NCBI RefSeq assembly: GCF_000495475.1
Contig: NZ_ASGZ01000028.1
Location: 1 to 64,000, forward strand
Direction of reading: 5' to 3'
Source: Candidatus Halobonum tyrrellensis G22
Lineage (GTDB): Archaea > Halobacteriota > Halobacteria > Halobacteriales > Haloferacaceae
Length of the DNA stretch: 64,000 bases
Under the pieces are notes generated by a model that was given only the letters and a program-made list of their open reading frames with translations, made no database searches and had not been told where the DNA came from. The position numbers and the translations under genes were made by a program. This document shows positions 18,979-27,809 of this stretch, piece after piece (position 1 is the stretch's first letter; every line of letters starts with the position of its first letter).

Positions 18979-20160
18979 ATGAAATTGGCGCTCATCGGCT
19001 TCGGCCAGGCGGGGGGCAAGATCGTCGACAAGTTCGTCGAGTACGACCAGCGTACCGGCAGCGACATCGTCCGCGCCGCCGTCGCGGTCAACACCGCCAA
19101 GGCCGACCTGATGGGTCTCGACAACGTCCGCCAGGACCAGCGGGTGTTGATCGGACAGGCCCGCGTCAAGGGCCACGGGGTGGGGGCGGACAACGAACTC
19201 GGCGCGGAGATCGCCGAGGAGGACATCGACGAGGTGCAGACGGCGATCGACTCCATCCCGGTCCACGAGGTGGACGCGTTCATCATCGTCGCCGGACTCG
19301 GCGGGGGGACCGGGTCGGGCGGCGCGCCGGTGCTGGCGAAACACCTCAAGCGGATCTACACCGAACCCGTCTACGGGTTGGGTGTCCTCCCGGGGTCGGA
19401 CGAGGGGGGCATCTACACGCTCAACGCCGCGCGGTCGTTCCAGACGTTCGTCCGCGAGGTGGACAACCTGATGGTGTTCGACAACGACGCCTGGCGGAAG
19501 ACGGGCGAGTCGATGTCGGGCGGCTACGACGAGATCAACGACGAGATCGTCAAGCGGTTCGGCATCCTCTTCGGCGCGGGCGAGGTCGAACGGGGCGGCG
19601 AGGTCGCCGAGTCGGTGGTCGACTCCAGCGAGATCATCAACACGCTCGCCGGCGGCGGCGTCTCCACCGTGGGCTACGCCAGCGAGGAGGTCGAAGACGA
19701 GTCCTCCGGTGGCCTGCTCTCGCGGCTGACCGGCGGCGACGGCGGCGACGCCGAACTCGACACCGCCCACACCACCAACCGGATCACCTCGCTCGTCCGC
19801 AAGGCGGCGCTGGGTCGGCTCACGCTCCCGTGTGAGATCGAGGGGACCGAGCGCGCGCTGTTGGTGCTCGCGGGGCCGTCCCAGCACCTCAACCGGAAGG
19901 GGATAGAGCGCGGGCGGAAGTGGCTCGAAGAGCAGACCGGCTCGATGGAGGTCCGCGGCGGCGACTACCCCGTCGACGGGTCGGGGTTCGTCGCCTCGGT
20001 GATCCTGCTGTCGGGCGTGACGAACGTCCCCCGGATCAAGGAGCTCCAGCAGGTCGCCATCGAGGCACAGGACAACATCGACGACATTCGCAACGAGAGC
20101 GACGAGAACCTGGACAACTTGGTGAGTGATGACGACGACGAACTGGAGTCGCTGTTCTAG
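18979..20160 (+). CDS. cetZ1: Tubulin-like protein CetZ1
   Basis: CetZ cytoskeletal GTPase, 393 residues. In Haloferax volcanii CetZ1 controls rod development and motility. The tubulin signature GLGGGTGSGGAP is at 106-117, and the N-terminus MKLALIGFGQAGGKIVDKF is the CetZ hallmark. The C-terminus ends in the acidic DDDDELESLF tail shared with CetZ1. The near-perfect match of long blocks (KHLKRIYTEPVYGLGVLPG and others) to my memory of CetZ1 supports orthology rather than CetZ2. A strong Shine-Dalgarno-like GGAGGGGAG precedes ATG 18979. The 3' end overlaps the next gene by 35 nt. Confidence 0.96.
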   Translation: MKLALIGFGQAGGKIVDKFVEYDQRTGSDIVRAAVAVNTAKADLMGLDNVRQDQRVLIGQARVKGHGVGADNELGAEIAEEDIDEVQTAIDSIPVHEVDAFIIVAGLGGGTGSGGAPVLAKHLKRIYTEPVYGLGVLPGSDEGGIYTLNAARSFQTFVREVDNLMVFDNDAWRKTGESMSGGYDEINDEIVKRFGILFGAGEVERGGEVAESVVDSSEIINTLAGGGVSTVGYASEEVEDESSGGLLSRLTGGDGGDAELDTAHTTNRITSLVRKAALGRLTLPCEIEGTERALLVLAGPSQHLNRKGIERGRKWLEEQTGSMEVRGGDYPVDGSGFVASVILLSGVTNVPRIKELQQVAIEAQDNIDDIRNESDENLDNLVSDDDDELESLF

Positions 20161-20923
20161 CCTCGCCGTCGTGGCGGCGCTCGCCCTCCTCCTCGCGGCC
20201 GTCGCGCCGGCGGCGGCCGTCTCCGTCACCGGGACCGACGCGCCCGACGGCGCCGAGGTCGGCTCGCAGGTGACCGCCACGGTGACGCTCTCGGAACTGT
20301 ACCGGAACCCCTCGCTGAACGAGTGGCAACTCGCCGGGTCGACCGACCTCACCGACGTGACGTGGACCGTGATGTGGTACGACCAGACCGGCGCACGGGT
20401 CGACCAGCAGTCGTACGACGGGGGGAACTTCTCGGGCGCGACCGTGACCACCGAGAGCGACCACGCCGAGGTGCGGGTCCGGGTGTCCGGGACCGTCCCG
20501 CAGGTCGGGAGCTACACGTACGAACCGCAGCCGTCGTTCACGCTGCTGTCGCTCCGGCAGGCCCGCTCGGGCGGGGCGTCGAACGACGTGGTCGCGTTGA
20601 ACGCCACCCACTACACGCCCGCCAGCCGCGAGGCGCGGCAGGCGCTCGACTCGGCCGCCGCGACCATCGAGGAGGCCGGCAACCCGACGGAGGCGCAGGG
20701 CACGTTCGACAGCGCGGTCAGCGCGTACAACTCGGGCAACTTCGACAACGCGGTCACGCTCGCGGACCGCGCGGCCGACGAGGCCGCGGCGGTACAGCGC
20801 ACCCAGCGGCGGAACCAGTTGCTGCTGTACGGCGCGGGCGCGGTCGTCGCGCTCGCGGCCGTGGTCGGCGGCGGGTTCCTGCTGTGGCGCTCGCGACAGG
20901 ACAGCTACGACAAACTCGGCTGA
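20126..20923 (+). CDS. Signal-peptide membrane protein linked to cetZ1
   Basis: A 265-residue protein with an N-terminal signal (hydrophobic LAVVAALALLLAAVAPAAA), an extracellular part, and one C-terminal membrane helix (about 233-253, LLLYGAGAVVALAAVVGGGF) followed by RSRQDSYDKLG. The ectodomain has a beta-rich half (about 32-150) and a helical half (EARQALDSAAATIEEAG onward). GTG 20126 and ATG 20129 are adjacent possible starts. Both lie inside cetZ1 in another frame, giving a 32-35 nt overlap that implies translational coupling. Function unknown; a membrane partner for the cytoskeletal protein is inference. Confidence 0.8.
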   Translation: MMTTTNWSRCSSLAVVAALALLLAAVAPAAAVSVTGTDAPDGAEVGSQVTATVTLSELYRNPSLNEWQLAGSTDLTDVTWTVMWYDQTGARVDQQSYDGGNFSGATVTTESDHAEVRVRVSGTVPQVGSYTYEPQPSFTLLSLRQARSGGASNDVVALNATHYTPASREARQALDSAAATIEEAGNPTEAQGTFDSAVSAYNSGNFDNAVTLADRAADEAAAVQRTQRRNQLLLYGAGAVVALAAVVGGGFLLWRSRQDSYDKLG

Positions 20924-20992
20924 GCGGAGCGGTCCGACCGCGGCCCACACCAGCACACACTTTACTCGCGCTCTCCTCGCCCGTACCGACCG

Positions 20993-21622
20993 ATGGACGC
21001 GCTCGTCCCGTTCGCCCCCGACCGACCCAAGACTCGTCTCGCGGACGTCCTCTCGCCCGCCGAGCGGCGCGGCTTCGCCGACGCGATGCTCTCGGACGTG
21101 CTCGGGGCGCTCCGGACGGCCGACTTCTCGCCGACCCTGCTCACGACCGAACCGGTCGAACGCGACGCCGCCCAGACCGTCGACGACCGGCCGCTCACCG
21201 AGGCGGTCAACGCGGCGCTCGCGGACCGTCGCCCGGACCCGGACCGGCCGGTCTGCGTCGTGATGGCCGACCTCGCGCTCGCGACGCCGCGGTCGCTCTC
21301 GCGGCTCCGCGCGTCGGGCGACGTGGTCGTCGCGCCCGGCCGCGGCGGCGGCACCAACGCGCTCGCGGTTCGCCACCCCGACTTCCGGGTCGACTACCAC
21401 GGCGCGTCGTACCTCGACCACCTCCGGGCGGCCCGCGCGGTCGGCGCGAGCGTCCGCGAGGTGGACTCCCACCGGCTGGCGACCGACGTCGACGAGCGGG
21501 CGGACCTGGCGGAACTCCTCCTCCACGGCGACGGCGCCGCGCGCGACTGGCTGGTCGACGCGGGGTTCGAACTCGACGCGACCGACGGCCGGGTCGGCGT
21601 GCGCCGGTCGGGGTCGAACTGA
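20993..21622 (+). CDS. cofC: 2-phospho-L-lactate guanylyltransferase CofC
   Basis: CofC, 209 residues, activates 2-phospholactate with GTP for coenzyme F420 biosynthesis. The N-terminus VPFAPDRPKTRLADVLSP is the nucleotidyltransferase signature (basic loop PKTRL). Later conserved pieces are MADLALATPRSL and APGRGGGTNAL. ATG 20993 has a TATA-like CTTTACTC about 30 nt upstream, so it is leaderless. cofG lies 1 kb downstream in the same direction, separated by a reversed esterase gene. Confidence 0.92.
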   Translation: MDALVPFAPDRPKTRLADVLSPAERRGFADAMLSDVLGALRTADFSPTLLTTEPVERDAAQTVDDRPLTEAVNAALADRRPDPDRPVCVVMADLALATPRSLSRLRASGDVVVAPGRGGGTNALAVRHPDFRVDYHGASYLDHLRAARAVGASVREVDSHRLATDVDERADLAELLLHGDGAARDWLVDAGFELDATDGRVGVRRSGSN

Positions 21623-21641
21623 CGACGAGCGGGTCCGAAGC

Positions 21642-22310
21642 TCAGGCCCGCTCGCGTTCGAGGCTGGTCACGACGCCTTTCGCCGCCGCGAGTTCCTCCT
21701 CGTTGATGCCGTGGCCCATCCCCTCGTAGATGCGCTCGTCCACTTCGGCGCCAATCGCCTCCAACACCTCGGCCGTCTCGTGGACGCGTTCGAGCGGGAT
21801 GTGGGGGTCGGAGTCGGAGCAGCCGACGAACGCCGGCGTCCCGTCGAGGTCGCCGTCGTACTCGCGGGGAGTGCCCGGCGGGCCGATCAGCCCGCCCGAG
21901 AAGGCGATCACCCCGCCGTAGCGGCGGGCGTTGCGCGCGGCCCACTCGGAGGCGAGACACGCCCCCTGCGAGAAGCCCAGGAGCGCGACCCGGTCGTATC
22001 CGACGGCGTCGGCCGCGCGGTCGACCAGCCTCCCCACGAACGACAGCGCCGACGAGAGGTGGGGTTCGTTCTCGTCGGTCTCGGCGAGGAACGACTGGGG
22101 GTACCAGGTGTTCCGGGCGGCGCTTGGCGCGAGATAGGCGACGTGGTCGGTGCCGAACTCGTCGGCCATCCCGAGGATGCTCCGGGCGGTCGCACCCCGG
22201 CCGTGGACCATCACGACCGCCGCGCGCGCGTCGTCGAGGTCGGCGCCCTCCGTGACGACGGGCTGGTCGGCGTGCGGTCCCTCGACGCCGTCGAGGGCGA
22301 GGTCCGTCAT
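21642..22310 (-). CDS. Phospholipase/carboxylesterase family alpha/beta hydrolase
   Basis: Alpha/beta hydrolase of 222 residues. It shows the oxyanion region VVMVHGRGATARS, the nucleophile elbow GFSQGA, an Asp in CSDSDPHIP and the final His in YEGMGHGI, so the triad is complete. It resembles the predicted esterase/dienelactone hydrolase group (acyl-protein thioesterase-like). ATG 22310 is chosen over upstream arginine-rich read-through. It lies reversed between cofC and cofG, ending 20 nt after cofC. The substrate is unknown. Confidence 0.88.
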   Translation of the reverse strand: MTDLALDGVEGPHADQPVVTEGADLDDARAAVVMVHGRGATARSILGMADEFGTDHVAYLAPSAARNTWYPQSFLAETDENEPHLSSALSFVGRLVDRAADAVGYDRVALLGFSQGACLASEWAARNARRYGGVIAFSGGLIGPPGTPREYDGDLDGTPAFVGCSDSDPHIPLERVHETAEVLEAIGAEVDERIYEGMGHGINEEELAAAKGVVTSLERERA

Positions 22311-22591
22311 CGTCCCACCGCCCCCTCGTCGGCGTCGCCCGACGTGGTGGTCACGCGGCGGACGCCCGTGACCGGATCGAGCTCTGGTTGCGTCACGACA
22401 CCGCGTACGCACACCGTCGTCATAAGGCCTCGCTGGCCGGCGGGTCAGCCGGTGACGTGCGCGTCACCCGGGCGGTCCGAGGTGGGGACTGGTGGGGGAC
22501 GCGAGCGACCGCGCGCGGCCCGACCGTCCGCCCCCGCCACGAACTCGCCGGGACCGACTCGTTTTTGCCGTTCGGTGTTCCACGCCCGGTC

Positions 22592-23737
22592 GTGTTCCCC
22601 GGCACCGCGGAGTACGACGTCGACGTGACGGTGGCCGACGCGGACGTCGAGCGGCTGCTGTCGGTGACGCCCGCCGACGTGGCCGCGGCGCCGGAACTGA
22701 CGTTCGCGCGGAACGTGTTCCTCCCGCTGACGACCGCCTGCCGGTACACCTGCACGTACTGCACCTACTACGACGTACCCGGCGAGGCGGAGCTGATGTC
22801 GCCCGAGGAGATCAGAGAGCAGTGCCGGGTGGGCGCGGACGCGGGCTGTACGGAGGCGCTGTTCACGTTCGGCGACAAGCCCGACGACCGCTACACCGCG
22901 ATACACGACCAGGTGGCGGAGTGGGGGTACGACTCGCTCCTCGACTACCACGAGCGCGCCTGCGAGATAGCGCTCGAGGAGGGGCTGTTGCCCCACTCGA
23001 ACCCGGGCGACCTCACGCGCGAGGAGTTCGAGCGGCTCAAGCGGGTCAACGCCTCGATGGGCGTGATGCTGGAGACCACCGCCGAGGTGGACGCCCACGC
23101 GGGCGGGCGGCGGAAGACGCCGGGCCAGCGGCTCAACACCATCCGCGCGGCGGGCGAGGCGGGCGTCCCGTTCACCACGGGCATCCTGGTCGGCATCGGC
23201 GAGACGTGGCGCGACCGCGCGGAGTCGCTGCTCGCGATCCGCGAGCTCCACGAGCGGTACGACCACGTCCAGGAGGTGATCGTCCAGCCGGTCGTCCGGA
23301 ACGACCGCTCTGACTTCGACACCCCCTCGACGGAGGCGATGCGGCGGGTGACCGCGATGGCGCGACACGCGCTCCCGGAGTCGGTGTCGGTCCAGTCGCC
23401 GCCGAACCTCGCGCCGGTCCGCGACCTGCTCGACTGCGGCGTCGACGACCTGGGCGGCGTCTCGCCCGTGACGGACGACTACATCAACCCCGACTACGAG
23501 TGGCCCGCGCTCCGCGAGTTGGAGGAGATAGCCGACGCGGGCGGCGTCCCGCTGTACGAGCGGCTCCCCACCCACGACCGATTCTTGCCCGCGGAGCTCC
23601 GTCGCCCGGGGTTCGACGGCGACGCCGCCGCCGGCGAGTGGTTCTACGGCGCGATCCCCGACGCCCTCGACCGGGCGGACGTCCACGGCGAGCGGTTCCG
23701 CGGCGTCGCGCGCCGGGACGGTCCGCTGTCGGTGTGA
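22592..23737 (+). CDS. cofG: 7,8-didemethyl-8-hydroxy-5-deazariboflavin synthase subunit CofG
   Basis: Radical SAM enzyme of 381 residues that works with CofH to make Fo, the deazaflavin chromophore of F420. The cluster motif is C50-x3-C54-x2-C57 (CRYTCTYC). Further CofG features are HSNPGDLTREE, MGVMLETTAE and VTDDYINPDYEWP. GTG 22592 is chosen because GTTTTTGCC (22561-22569) lies 24-31 nt upstream and because upstream codons are not coding-like. cofH is not in the window. With cofC it shows this organism makes F420. Confidence 0.95.
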   Translation: MFPGTAEYDVDVTVADADVERLLSVTPADVAAAPELTFARNVFLPLTTACRYTCTYCTYYDVPGEAELMSPEEIREQCRVGADAGCTEALFTFGDKPDDRYTAIHDQVAEWGYDSLLDYHERACEIALEEGLLPHSNPGDLTREEFERLKRVNASMGVMLETTAEVDAHAGGRRKTPGQRLNTIRAAGEAGVPFTTGILVGIGETWRDRAESLLAIRELHERYDHVQEVIVQPVVRNDRSDFDTPSTEAMRRVTAMARHALPESVSVQSPPNLAPVRDLLDCGVDDLGGVSPVTDDYINPDYEWPALRELEEIADAGGVPLYERLPTHDRFLPAELRRPGFDGDAAAGEWFYGAIPDALDRADVHGERFRGVARRDGPLSV

Positions 23738-23846
23738 CGCGCGGCCGGGACGCGACCGGGCGACCGCACCGGACCCCGGCCGCACCGAACCCCGGCCGCG
23801 CCACGCGCGACTATACGGCTATCTCCTCGGCGCGCGTAGGGGACGT

Positions 23847-24171
23847 ATGCAGCCGACGACACACCCAACGGCAGGTCTGCCGCGCGCTCGCCGCCCTCGG
23901 CGGCGTCGCGGACGCGGCCACGGTCGACGCGTGGCTCCGCGGGAGGAGCGGTCTCACCGTCGCCGCGCCCGACCTCCGACGCGAGACGCGCGACCTGGTC
24001 GACCGCGGGGTCGTCGCCGTCGTCGGCGGCGTCGACGTGGGCGACACGCTCCCCGCGAACGTCTACGCGCTCACGCCGGCCGGCGTCGCGTTCGCGGCCG
24101 GTCTCCCCGCCGACCCCGGCGTCAACGAACTCGCACAGGACCGCCCCGCCCGCCGGTCGCGCGCCCGCTGA
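23847..24171 (+). pseudogene. Frameshifted small winged-helix-like gene
   Basis: The leaderless-looking ATG 23847 (TATA-like CTATACGG at 23811-23818) reads MQPTTH and then runs into arginine-rich nonsense. Removing one C from the CCC run at 23864-23866 makes MQPTTHQRQVCRALAALG flow into a normal acidic 107-codon frame ending at TGA 24171. The joined product has helical segments then VYALTPAGVAFAAG, typical of the end of a small haloarchaeal winged helix. So this is either a real one-base insertion or a sequencing error in a C run. An in-frame GTG at 23734 would avoid the shift but adds an implausible N-terminus. Confidence 0.65.
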
Positions 24172-24359
24172 CGGGCGGGGTCGCGTCGGAAACGGGCGAT
24201 AATCACCGCTTTTCGACACGGGTTCCGTCCACCCGTTCCGGTCCGGTCCCGGCACGGGCGAGCGGTTTCGCCCCGCGTCGAGCTGTGATCGGTGCCACCA
24301 CTCCACACGAATACTGCCCGTATCCGCGAGCGGGAGCAGAACTCGCCCGCCCCGGAACG

Positions 24360-24369
24360 TCGATATACG
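24360..24369 (+). promoter_or_regulatory. TATA box of the sirohaem reductase/FrhB operon
   Basis: TCGATATACG at 24360-24369 is the only AT-rich element before GTG 24389 and lies 20-29 nt upstream. This supports a leaderless transcript covering the reductase gene and the overlapping F420 oxidoreductase gene. Confidence 0.5.
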
Positions 24370-24388
24370 TTCGTGATAGTTCCTCCCC

Positions 24389-26107
24389 GTGAACACCGTC
24401 GAGCAGTGGAAACGGGAGAAACACCCCCTGGACGTGATCGAGGACGTCCGCGCGTACGCCGAGGAGGGACTCTCGTTCGAGGAGATCGAGGCGCGGGCCG
24501 GCGAGGGGGAGTGGGAGCGGCTCAAGTGGGCCGGGATGTACGCCCACGGCCGGCAGGACGACTACTTCATGATGCGGACGAAGGTGCCCGGCGGACGGCT
24601 CACGCCCGAACAGGCGCGGGTGGTCGGCGAGGTGGCCGACGAGTACGCCACCGCGCCGCCCGAACACGGCGGGAGCGACCAGAACCCGGTGTGGGGCGAC
24701 GCGTTCCTCGACGTGACGACGCGGCAGGATATCCAGATGCACTGGATCGAAGTCGAGGACGTGCCCGCCATCTGGGAGCGGTACGACGAGGTGGGGTTGA
24801 CGACGGTCCAGGGCTGTGGCGACTCCGCGAGGAACGTCCTCGGCTGTCCGGCCGCGGGGCTGACCGACCACGAGTGTTTCGACGCCCAGCCCGTGGTGGA
24901 CGCCGTCTCCGACTTCTTCACGGGCAATCGCGAGTACGCCAACCTGCCCCGGAAGTTCAAATTGACCGTCACCGGCTGCCGGGAGGACTGCGCGCAGTCG
25001 CAGATCAACGACGTGGGGCTGACGCCGGCGCGGAAGACGCTCGACGGCGGGGCGGGCGCGTCCGGCGACGAGGTGTACGGCTTCCACGTCCGCGTCGGCG
25101 GCGGCCTCTCCGATGGCCCGCGGATGGCGTCGGACCTCGACGTGTTCGTCCCGCCCCAACACGCGGTGGAGTTCTGCCGCGCGGTCGCCCAGACGTTCAA
25201 GGAACTCGGCGACCGGCACAACCGCGGCGTCTGTCGGATGCGCTACCTGGTCGAACAGGTCGGCCCGGAGGCGTTCGAGGAGGCGGTCCGCGAGCGGTGT
25301 TCGGTCGACCTGCCGACGCGGGGGACCGACCGCACGGTCGGGTACACCGGCGACCACGTCGGCGTCCACGACCAGAAGCAGGAGGGACTGCGGTACGTCG
25401 GGTTCAACGTCGTCGCGGGCCGGATGGGCGGCGACGAGTTCGCGGCGGCCGCCCGCGCCGCCGAGGAGTACGGCACCGACGAGTCGACGGTACGGCTCGC
25501 CACCGACCAGAACTTCCTGATCACCCACGTCCCCGAGGGGAACGTCGACGACCTGCTGGCGGAGCCGTTCGCGGCCGACTACCAGCCCGACCCGGGACCG
25601 TTCTCGCGGGGCGCGGTCGGCTGTACCGGCTCGGAGTTCTGCAACTACGGCATCATCGAGACCAAGCGCCGGGTCCGGCGGTGGGCGCGCGAACTCGACG
25701 ACCGGGTCGACACGCCCGACGACTTAGAGGTGGTGCGGATGCACATGTCCGGCTGTTCGGCGTCGTGCGCACAGCCGCAGATCGCGGACGTCGGCTTCCG
25801 CGGCGAGACGGTCAAGACCGGCGTCGACGACGCGGACGACGACAACGACGACATCGTCGAGGGGATGGACTTCGGACTCGGCGGCAGCCTCGGGAGCGAC
25901 AACGAGTTCCTCGACTGGGTGGAGACCGCGGTGCCCGCCGACGCGGTGGTCCCGGCTCTGGAGCAACTGTTCGCGGCGTACGCCGACGAACGGCGCGACG
26001 GCGAGCGCTTCTACGAGTGGTGTCGCCGCCGCGACAACGCCGAACTCAGGAGCCTGATGCAAGCCGCCGACGCCGACGTCTCCGGGGGGGTGGCGGCCGA
26101 TGACTGA
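24389..26107 (+). CDS. Sirohaem nitrite/sulfite reductase, first copy
   Basis: Assimilatory-type sirohaem reductase of 572 residues, performing six-electron reduction of nitrite to ammonia or sulfite to sulfide. The [4Fe-4S]-sirohaem ligands are C412-x5-C418 (CTGSEFC) and C456-x3-C460 (CSASC). The ferredoxin-like repeat halves begin near YFMMRTKVPGG and VGFNVVAGRMGG. The sequence alone does not say which oxyanion it uses, and no nitrate reductase or transporter is nearby. GTG 24389 is leaderless. The stop overlaps the start of an FrhB-family gene by 8 nt (ATGACTGA), so the two are almost certainly co-translated. That neighbour suggests F420H2, rather than only ferredoxin, as electron source. 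Confidence 0.9.
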   Translation: MNTVEQWKREKHPLDVIEDVRAYAEEGLSFEEIEARAGEGEWERLKWAGMYAHGRQDDYFMMRTKVPGGRLTPEQARVVGEVADEYATAPPEHGGSDQNPVWGDAFLDVTTRQDIQMHWIEVEDVPAIWERYDEVGLTTVQGCGDSARNVLGCPAAGLTDHECFDAQPVVDAVSDFFTGNREYANLPRKFKLTVTGCREDCAQSQINDVGLTPARKTLDGGAGASGDEVYGFHVRVGGGLSDGPRMASDLDVFVPPQHAVEFCRAVAQTFKELGDRHNRGVCRMRYLVEQVGPEAFEEAVRERCSVDLPTRGTDRTVGYTGDHVGVHDQKQEGLRYVGFNVVAGRMGGDEFAAAARAAEEYGTDESTVRLATDQNFLITHVPEGNVDDLLAEPFAADYQPDPGPFSRGAVGCTGSEFCNYGIIETKRRVRRWARELDDRVDTPDDLEVVRMHMSGCSASCAQPQIADVGFRGETVKTGVDDADDDNDDIVEGMDFGLGGSLGSDNEFLDWVETAVPADAVVPALEQLFAAYADERRDGERFYEWCRRRDNAELRSLMQAADADVSGGVAADD

Positions 26108-27803
26108 GCGGTCGAGCGACGCACCCGCCGACGCCGCGCCCGAACTCGCGGAGGGCGCCGACGGCGTAGATCGGACGGACGGCGCGAGCGACGGACCGCT
26201 CCCGGGCGTCCCCGACGCCGGCGAGAGTGGCGCGGACGGCGACCCGACGGTGCCGCCGGCGAGCGGTCGCGGGGGCGGCCGTCGACCCGACCCCGCCCCC
26301 GAGCGCGGAGAGGGGAAGCCGATCCGGTACTACCGGGCGTCGGACGGGCGCTCGAACGGGGGCGACCCGGACGCGAGCGGGGACGCGTGTGGCTGCGGCG
26401 GGGGGTGCGGCTGCGGCGCCGACGGCGCGTCCGACGCCGACCGGACCGCCGCCGACGGCGGGACGACCCCCTCGAACGTCGACGCCGACGGCACCCTCAC
26501 GGACCTCTCGTTCACCGAACCGCGGACGGGCGAGAGCCAGGACGTCTCGACCGACCCCGCAGAGCGGGTCGGCGTCCCCGACGGCGCGGATCTGGACACG
26601 CCGGGCTACTCGATCCGGAGCCGGATGAACGACATCGAGACGCCCGACGAGAAGACGTGGTTCATGGAACTCGACGCCGCCGTCATCGACGAGGGGCGGT
26701 GTATCCAGTGTGGCACCTGCGTCGCCGCCTGCCCGTCGGACTCGATCGGCATCGGCGACGACGGCCTGCCCGAACTCGTGAAGATGTGTACGGGCTGTTC
26801 GCTCTGCTGGGACTTCTGTCCCCGCGGCGGCCTCCGCTACGAGCGGCAGTGGAAGATCACGGGCGGCGACGACAACGTGAAGGGCGCGGGCGACCCGATC
26901 ACGGAGTTCTCCGCGCGGGTGGGCGAGAGCTGGCAGCGTAACGCCCAAGACGGCGGCGTGGTCACCTCGCTGTTGAGCCACCTGCTTGAGGCGGGCGAGA
27001 TCGACGGCGCGCTGATCGCGACGGAGTCCGACGACGAGCCGTGGAAGGCCGAGAGCTTCCTCGCCACCAGTCACGCCGAGGTGGTCGCCAACGCGGGGAG
27101 CTTCTACAACCAGACGATGGCGCTCGGCAACCTCGACCTCGAACGCTGGGAGCACAAACTCGACGTGCCGCTGGCGGAGGCCAGCCTCGCGCTCGTCGGC
27201 ACGCCCTGCGAGATAGAGGGGATCCGCGCGCTCCAGGACTTCGAGTGGGAGTACGGCTCCCAAGAGGAGGGCGTCCGGTCGATAGAGTACGCCATCGCGC
27301 TCATGTGTACGAAGAACTTCAACCACCAGCGGCTCATCGGCGAGCAGTTGGCCGAGAAGCGCGACATCCAGCCCGAGGCGATCGGCAAACTCGACGTGCT
27401 CGACGGCGAGATGCGCGTGTACGACCACGACCACGACCTGATCCTGGAGGAGGACGTGTCGAACTTCCACGACGCCGCGCTCAAGGGGTGTGACGAGTGC
27501 GCCGACTTCACGGGCTACTGCGCCGACGTCACCGTCGGCTCCGTCGGGTCGAGCGACGAGTTCTCCAGCGTCGTCGTCCGCACCGAACAGGGACTGAAGG
27601 CGTGGGAGTTGACCGAACCGGACCTGGACTACCACGACCTGGAGGACCGCTCGGCGGTCGGCAAACTCCAGGGGTGGGACAAGAAGAACGCGTTCGAGTC
27701 GCTCGAACGGCCGTTCGACCCGGACGCCCCCCGGTTCATCGAGTACACCGAGCACGCCGAGTGGTACGGAACGGAGATGAACCCCCACGAGGCGGACCAC
27801 TGA
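26100..27803 (+). CDS. FrhB/FpoF-type coenzyme F420 oxidoreductase subunit with Cys-rich acidic extension
   Basis: A 567-residue iron-sulfur flavoprotein of the F420 hydrogenase/dehydrogenase beta family. Residues 1-190 are an acidic, probably disordered extension. It contains a Gly/Cys knot with C97, C99, C103 and C105 (CGCGGGCGCG). Two [4Fe-4S] ferredoxin motifs follow: C201-C204-C207-C211 and C230-C233-C236-C240. The FrhB N and C domains then include RNAQDGGVVTSLLSHLLE, VGTPCEIEGIRALQ, MCTKNF and the late Cys segment CDECADFTGYCADVTVG. It overlaps the upstream sirohaem reductase by 8 nt. In methanogens FrhB-type domains oxidise F420H2 through FAD and pass electrons to Fe-S clusters, so an electron-input role for the reductase is the natural inference. 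Confidence 0.9.
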   Translation: MTERSSDAPADAAPELAEGADGVDRTDGASDGPLPGVPDAGESGADGDPTVPPASGRGGGRRPDPAPERGEGKPIRYYRASDGRSNGGDPDASGDACGCGGGCGCGADGASDADRTAADGGTTPSNVDADGTLTDLSFTEPRTGESQDVSTDPAERVGVPDGADLDTPGYSIRSRMNDIETPDEKTWFMELDAAVIDEGRCIQCGTCVAACPSDSIGIGDDGLPELVKMCTGCSLCWDFCPRGGLRYERQWKITGGDDNVKGAGDPITEFSARVGESWQRNAQDGGVVTSLLSHLLEAGEIDGALIATESDDEPWKAESFLATSHAEVVANAGSFYNQTMALGNLDLERWEHKLDVPLAEASLALVGTPCEIEGIRALQDFEWEYGSQEEGVRSIEYAIALMCTKNFNHQRLIGEQLAEKRDIQPEAIGKLDVLDGEMRVYDHDHDLILEEDVSNFHDAALKGCDECADFTGYCADVTVGSVGSSDEFSSVVVRTEQGLKAWELTEPDLDYHDLEDRSAVGKLQGWDKKNAFESLERPFDPDAPRFIEYTEHAEWYGTEMNPHEADH

Positions 27804-27809
27804 GGGCCG

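Noticed and set aside
27104-27511. Minus-strand Ser-rich frame opposite the FrhB-like gene
   Set aside because: Serine-rich composition is the typical shadow of Asp/Glu/Gly codons; the Fe-S gene on the plus strand is clear.
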